Shown piece after piece: positions 5,615 to 8,939 of a stretch of 8,939 nucleotides of DNA. The stretch spans positions 1 to 8,939 of the forward strand of contig CALZJY010000063.1 of the NCBI GenBank assembly GCA_945787925.1, written 5' to 3'. Each line of letters opens with the position of its first letter. Positions within the stretch are counted from its first letter, which is position 1. The stretch comes from an uncultured Anaerosporobacter sp. Its GTDB lineage: Bacteria > Bacillota > Clostridia > Lachnospirales > Lachnospiraceae. The notes under the pieces are model-generated. The model searched no databases. It saw only the letters and a list, made by a program, of their open reading frames with translations, and had not been told where the DNA came from. Position numbers and translations under genes: made by a program.

Positions 5615-6886
5615 ATGAAAGTGCTAATTATCGGCGGTGGCGGCAGAGAGCATGCAATCGCAAAAAGTGTAGCAATGAGCAAGCATGTAGATAAAATCTA
5701 TTGTGCACCAGGCAATGCGGGAATTGGTCAAATTGCAGAATGCGTAAATATCGGCGTAATGGAATTTGATAAATTAGTACAGTTCGCGAAAGAAAAGGAA
5801 ATCGATTTTACAATCGTAGGACCAGATGATCCTTTGGTAGCAGGTGCAGTAGATGCATTTGAAGCAGCTGGATTACGTGCGTTTGGACCAAGAAAGAATG
5901 CAGCAATCATCGAAGGCAGTAAGGCATTCTCTAAGGACTTAATGAAAAAATATAATATTCCAACGGCTGCTTATGAGACGTTTACAAATCCAGAAGATGC
6001 AACTGCATATCTTGAGACTTGTAAATTTCCAATCGTATTAAAGGCAGACGGCTTAGCACTTGGAAAAGGCGTTTTGATCTGTAATACGAAAGAAGAAGCA
6101 AAAGATGGCGTACAATCCTTAATGCTTGATAAACAATTTGGTCATGCAGGAGACCGCATCGTAATCGAAGAGTTTATGACGGGACGCGAAGTAAGCGTAT
6201 TATGTTTCTGTGATGGAACAACAATCAAGCCTATGACAAGCGCCCAAGACCATAAACGTGCAGGGGATGGAGATACTGGGTTGAATACCGGTGGAATGGG
6301 AACCTTCTCTCCAAGTCCATTCTATACAGAAGACATCGATGCATTCTGCAAGGAGCATATCTATCAACCAACGATGGATGCGATGAAGGCAGAAGGAAGA
6401 GATTTTGTTGGAATCCTATTCTGTGGATTAATGTTAACAGAAGACGGTCCAAAGGTATTAGAATACAATGCGAGATTTGGTGATCCAGAGGCTCAAGTAG
6501 TTCTTCCTAGAATGAAAAATGATATCATCGAAGTAATGCAAGCATGTATGGACCATAAGCTTTCTGAGGTAGAGCTTGAATTTGAAGACAATGCAGCAGT
6601 ATGTGTCGTGCTTGCTTCTAATGGTTATCCATTAGCTTATGAGAAAGGCTTCGTAATCGAAGGCTTAGAAGAAGTAGACAAAAAAGAAGGCTACTATGTA
6701 TTCCATGCAGGAACGAAACAAACAGAACAAGGAATCGTGACAAATGGCGGACGTGTTCTTGGCGTGACTGCAAAGGGAGCTACGTTAAAAGAAGCAAGAA
6801 ATAATGCATATGAAGCAACAAAGTTAGTCTCATTTGAAAATAAATATATGCGTAACGATATCGGTAAAGCGATTGACGAAGCGTAA
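5615..6886 (+). CDS. purD: Phosphoribosylamine--glycine ligase (GAR synthetase, PurD)
   Basis: PurD joins glycine to 5-phosphoribosylamine using ATP, forming GAR, the substrate of PurN. The protein has 423 residues, normal for a stand-alone bacterial PurD and not fused to PurM or PurN as in eukaryotes. The N-terminal domain has GGGGREHA (7-14) and VGPDDPLVAG (68-77), where the more common Glu-Ala is Asp-Asp. The ATP-grasp part has KADGLALGKGV (143-153), EEFMTGREVSV (185-195), SAQDHKRAGDGDTG (209-222) with LNTGGMG after it, and the metal-binding EYNARFGDPE (283-292). GGAGGG at 5603-5608, six bases before the ATG, sets the start. It is the last gene of the purE-M-N-D operon, and a terminator begins five bases after its stop codon. 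Confidence 0.97.
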   Translation: MKVLIIGGGGREHAIAKSVAMSKHVDKIYCAPGNAGIGQIAECVNIGVMEFDKLVQFAKEKEIDFTIVGPDDPLVAGAVDAFEAAGLRAFGPRKNAAIIEGSKAFSKDLMKKYNIPTAAYETFTNPEDATAYLETCKFPIVLKADGLALGKGVLICNTKEEAKDGVQSLMLDKQFGHAGDRIVIEEFMTGREVSVLCFCDGTTIKPMTSAQDHKRAGDGDTGLNTGGMGTFSPSPFYTEDIDAFCKEHIYQPTMDAMKAEGRDFVGILFCGLMLTEDGPKVLEYNARFGDPEAQVVLPRMKNDIIEVMQACMDHKLSEVELEFEDNAAVCVVLASNGYPLAYEKGFVIEGLEEVDKKEGYYVFHAGTKQTEQGIVTNGGRVLGVTAKGATLKEARNNAYEATKLVSFENKYMRNDIGKAIDEA

Positions 6887-6890
6887 GCAT

Positions 6891-6939
6891 AAGAGGTGTG
6901 TTTTCGGCAAAAGAGCGTGTTGAGAACCGCCTCTTTTTT
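6891..6939 (+). terminator. Rho-independent terminator of the pur operon
   Basis: AAGAGGTG (6891-6898) pairs with CGCCTCTT (6928-6935), including one G-U pair, and runs into TTTTTT (6934-6939). The loop is unusually long, about 29 bases, and contains a small TTTT/AAAA substem (6901-6912). A competing AAGAG (6910-6914) can pair with the same CTCTT arm. It stands right after purD, so termination is very likely here even though the fold is less tidy than the one at 916-945. Confidence 0.75.
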
Positions 6940-6957
6940 ATTGCATAGGAAATTGCG
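6940..6957. repeat. Palindromic repeat, copy 2 (left half only)
   Basis: These 18 bases are identical to 946-963. With the adjoining five Ts the exact match is 23 bases (941-963 and 6935-6957). The complementary right arm CCTATGCAAT present in copy 1 is missing, and identity stops after GCG. Both copies sit directly on a terminator T-tract. It could be a truncated copy of the element at 946-981. Confidence 0.6.
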
Positions 6958-6984
6958 TTCCATGAGTGGGTCGGAAGTCGCGAG

Positions 6985-7003
6985 AGTGTGTGGAACACAC
7001 ACT
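6985..7003. repeat. Short perfect hairpin AGTGTGTG-GAA-CACACACT
   Basis: AGTGTGTG (6985-6992) and CACACACT (6996-7003) form a perfect 8-bp stem with a 3-base GAA loop. Only TTGTTCT follows, so it is a poor terminator on the + strand. It lies between the pur terminator and the promoter of the wall protein; it could be a protein-binding site or a back-up termination structure. Confidence 0.4.
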
Positions 7004-7062
7004 TTGTTCTGGAAGTATTTACAGGAAAGGACATAAAAACTGATATTACGACGTTATCCGTA

Positions 7063-7091
7063 TTGATTTTTGGGAATTTTTAGTTTATGAT
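7063..7091 (+). promoter_or_regulatory. Sigma-A-type promoter of the SH3b/glucosaminidase gene
   Basis: TTGATT (7063-7068) and TATGAT (7086-7091) are separated by exactly 17 bases; each differs from consensus at one or two positions. Transcription would begin near 7098, leaving a leader of about 115 bases before the ATG at 7212. Confidence 0.6.
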
Positions 7092-7211
7092 AGAGGAATA
7101 ACACATTTTTTAGAAAAAGCCTAACTATGACAAGAGAGTGACATAGTAAAATAGTAGGATAACAGAAAACAAAAGAATGTTATGGGAATACCAGGAGGGA
7201 GCAACTGAAAA

Positions 7212-8939
7212 ATGGAGCAAAAGAAACGTGTCAGATACCTGGCGATTATCGCTGGTGTGTGTAGCATGTTGCTTGCATTTGTGATCTTTTATAAAGGAGC
7301 ATATGCGACGCAAAAGGGGACAGTTACTGCGACTAGCCTAAATGTTAGGACAGGAACGGGGACGCAGTATTCTATTTTGACAGAAAACAATAAGAAAGTA
7401 CAGCTAAAGAAGGGGACAAACGTAACCATCTTAAGTGAAAAAAGTGGATGGTATCAGATTAGTTTTCAATTCAACAACAAAACATTAAAGGGATATGTTG
7501 ATAAGAGTTACATACATCTTACAACGACCTTATCAGGTAATTCGTCAAATCAGACCCAACAGCAAAACACTACAGGAACGACGAAATACAAGATTCCTGC
7601 ATATGCAAGAAGTTCATTAAATGTTAGAACAGGAGCAGGAACTAAGGCCAGTCAATTGCAAGTAAGTGGAAAGAAAGTGACACTTAGTGTAAAACAACAG
7701 ATTACAATTTTAAATGAGACGGTAGTTAACAATGTGAATTGGTATTATATCATGTTCACGCATAACAAAAAGACACAATATGGATGGGTTTGTGGTGACT
7801 ACATCCAATTGAACCTAAGTGCTAAGGTAGATGGAAAAGTGCGCGTTTCTTCGTACAAGATGAGGACTGCCGCAGGAAGCAGCTCTTATATGAAGGTGAA
7901 TAATGCGGTTGTGACATTAAAGAAGGATGCCAATGTAAAGATTGAAAAAGAAATTGTAAAGAGCAGCAAGCGTTGGTATTATGTTTCGTTTACGTATAAT
8001 AACAAGACACATCGCGGCTATATTGAAGCCAACAGCGTGTATTTTAAAACACCAGCAACGGCCCCAACAGTAAAACCAACGGTAAAGCCGACAGTGAAGC
8101 CAACGGTAAAACCAACAGTAAAACCAACGGTAAAACCAACAGTAAAGCCAACGGTAAAACCAACGGTAAAACCAACGGTAAAACCGACAGTAAAGCCAAC
8201 GGTAAAACCAACAAGTACGCCATCTTCTAGTAATACGAATCACAATATGACAAATGCAGAGTTTGAAAAGATGCTGACGGAGCAAGGATTCCCTGAGAGT
8301 TACAAAGCGCCGCTTCGTGAGCTTCATAAACAATATCCGGCATGGAGATTCGAAGCGATGAAGACGGGACTTTCATGGAATACCGTAATCGAAAAACAAA
8401 CATCGGTAAAAGGCAAGAATACAGTACAGAAATCTACGTACCAGTGGATTGCAAGAACAGAGCAAGCCTACAACTACGTGGAGGACAAGCCATATGTATG
8501 TGATGCACCAAACTGGGTGACTGCATCGAAAGAAGCGGTAGAATACTATATGGATCCTAGAAATCAATTGACAGAAACTTCAGTGTTCCAGTTTGAGCAT
8601 TTAGGATATAACAAGACACATCAGAACAAACAAGTGTTACAGTCAATGGTAAAAGGAACACCATTAGAAGGAAGCTTTACGTATAAGACAGACGCTGGAA
8701 AACAAGTTACAATGTCTTATGTAGACGCTTTTATAGACGCAGCAGAATATTCTGGTGTAAGTCCAGTACACTTAATTGCAAGATGTAAGCAAGAAGTCCT
8801 AACCTACAGCGGAGGGAAGTATGTATTCTCAGGTTCTGCATCAGGAAACGTAGCAGGATATGAAGGATACTATAACTTCTTCAATATCGGAGCAAGCGAT
8901 TCTGCATCTGGTGGAGCGATTAAAAAAGGTCTTCAGTAT
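7212..8939 (+). CDS. Secreted SH3b-repeat protein with C-terminal glucosaminidase-like domain (partial, runs off right edge)
   Basis: This is probably an exported peptidoglycan hydrolase. The frame is open for 576 codons with no stop before the window end. Residues 1-32 are a signal peptide: basic MEQKKRVR, a hydrophobic stretch at 9-27, and an AYA cleavage site at 30-32. Three bacterial SH3 domains follow at about 36-103, 128-200 and 207-282; the first two carry SLNVRTG (43 and 136), the third the divergent YKMRTAAG (217). Twelve PTVK tetrapeptides (285-332) form a Pro- and Lys-rich spacer. From about 345 the sequence resembles clostridial GH73-type glucosaminidases: WRFEAM (378-383), SGVSPVHLIARCKQEV with likely catalytic Glu528, and YNFFNIGA (554-561). 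An in-frame TGA at 7206 makes 7212 the first possible ATG. AGGAGGG (7193-7199) is its SD, at a long spacing of 12 bases. Confidence 0.85.
   Translation, partial: MEQKKRVRYLAIIAGVCSMLLAFVIFYKGAYATQKGTVTATSLNVRTGTGTQYSILTENNKKVQLKKGTNVTILSEKSGWYQISFQFNNKTLKGYVDKSYIHLTTTLSGNSSNQTQQQNTTGTTKYKIPAYARSSLNVRTGAGTKASQLQVSGKKVTLSVKQQITILNETVVNNVNWYYIMFTHNKKTQYGWVCGDYIQLNLSAKVDGKVRVSSYKMRTAAGSSSYMKVNNAVVTLKKDANVKIEKEIVKSSKRWYYVSFTYNNKTHRGYIEANSVYFKTPATAPTVKPTVKPTVKPTVKPTVKPTVKPTVKPTVKPTVKPTVKPTVKPTVKPTSTPSSSNTNHNMTNAEFEKMLTEQGFPESYKAPLRELHKQYPAWRFEAMKTGLSWNTVIEKQTSVKGKNTVQKSTYQWIARTEQAYNYVEDKPYVCDAPNWVTASKEAVEYYMDPRNQLTETSVFQFEHLGYNKTHQNKQVLQSMVKGTPLEGSFTYKTDAGKQVTMSYVDAFIDAAEYSGVSPVHLIARCKQEVLTYSGGKYVFSGSASGNVAGYEGYYNFFNIGASDSASGGAIKKGLQY
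8064..8207 (+). repeat. Twelve tandem 12-bp units encoding PTVK
   Basis: Twelve uninterrupted 12-base units of the type CCAACGGTAAAA encode (PTVK)12 inside the wall-protein gene. Units differ almost only at third codon positions (ACG/ACA, AAA/AAG, CCA/CCG, GTA/GTG). The array is a Pro/Thr/Lys linker between the SH3b part and the enzyme part, of the kind that spans the cell wall. Loss or gain of whole units keeps the frame, so length may vary between strains. Confidence 0.95.

Larger units (their letters stand above)
6887..7211. other. 325-base non-coding stretch between purD and the cell-wall protein gene
   Basis: No credible gene lies here on either strand. In order it holds the pur terminator, the half palindromic repeat, a GTGTG hairpin, a sigma-A-type promoter, and a leader of about 115 bases with a 6-bp dyad (ACTATG at 7124-7129 with CATAGT at 7142-7147). 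Start codons in the leader open frames of only a few codons (for example the ATG at 7087). No riboswitch consensus was recognised. Confidence 0.7.

Noticed and set aside
8064..8207. CRISPR-like array.
   Set aside because: The 12-base units are directly adjacent with no spacers and encode PTVK in frame.
7917..8333. Long minus-strand reading frame rich in Trp, Tyr, Arg and Cys (RWFYRWFY-like repeats).
   Set aside because: It is the reverse complement of the PTVK-coding array and flanking wall-protein sequence. Its composition is an artefact of the 12-bp repeat, and the + strand frame is clearly the gene.
1..8939. A mobile element, phage module, defence system or biosynthetic cluster.
   Set aside because: No transposase, integrase, nuclease, toxin-antitoxin or similar gene is present; the window is mostly housekeeping and cell-wall genes.

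Overview
The window looks like chromosomal core sequence from a low-GC Gram-positive anaerobe, most likely a Lachnospiraceae-type Clostridium (cluster XIVa). This rests on AT-rich codon use, strong AAGGAGG-type ribosome binding sites, the compact gene order purE-purM-purN-purD, and a secreted protein combining SH3b repeats with a glucosaminidase-like domain. The genus cannot be fixed from the sequence alone. All recognised genes lie on the + strand.

Layout. (1) 138-878 encodes an unrecognised 246-residue helical protein; a Rho-independent terminator and a palindromic repeat follow it. (2) 1141-3225 encodes a long peptidase-family-M29 (aminopeptidase T/S-like) protein with about 230 extra N-terminal residues. 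It is preceded by a possible promoter and a tiny candidate ORF, and followed by a perfect 16-bp hairpin without a T-tract. (3) A sigma-A-type promoter at 3299-3327 and a leader full of inverted repeats precede the purine operon: purE (3391-3906), purM (3940-4965), purN (4959-5600, overlapping purM) and purD (5615-6886), closed by a terminator. (4) 6887-7211 is non-coding. It holds that terminator, a second copy of the repeat seen after the first gene, a short perfect hairpin and a good promoter (TTGATT-17-TATGAT). (5) 7212 to the right edge is the start of a secreted cell-wall protein: signal peptide, three SH3b domains, twelve PTVK tetrapeptides, then a glucosaminidase-like domain cut by the window end.

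How the genes work together. PurD makes GAR from phosphoribosylamine, PurN formylates it, PurM closes the imidazole ring to AIR, and PurE belongs to the carboxylation step that follows. The four genes are tightly packed and almost certainly co-transcribed. purF, purL, purC and purH, and purK if the organism has one, must lie elsewhere. The M29 peptidase and the wall protein look like independent units.

I found no CRISPR array, RNA gene, insertion sequence, phage gene or defence system. The least ordinary signals are the palindromic repeat abutting two terminators, the N-terminal extension of the M29 protein, the inverted repeats in the pur leader, the T-less hairpin before that promoter, the tiny ORF before the peptidase, and the orphan first gene.
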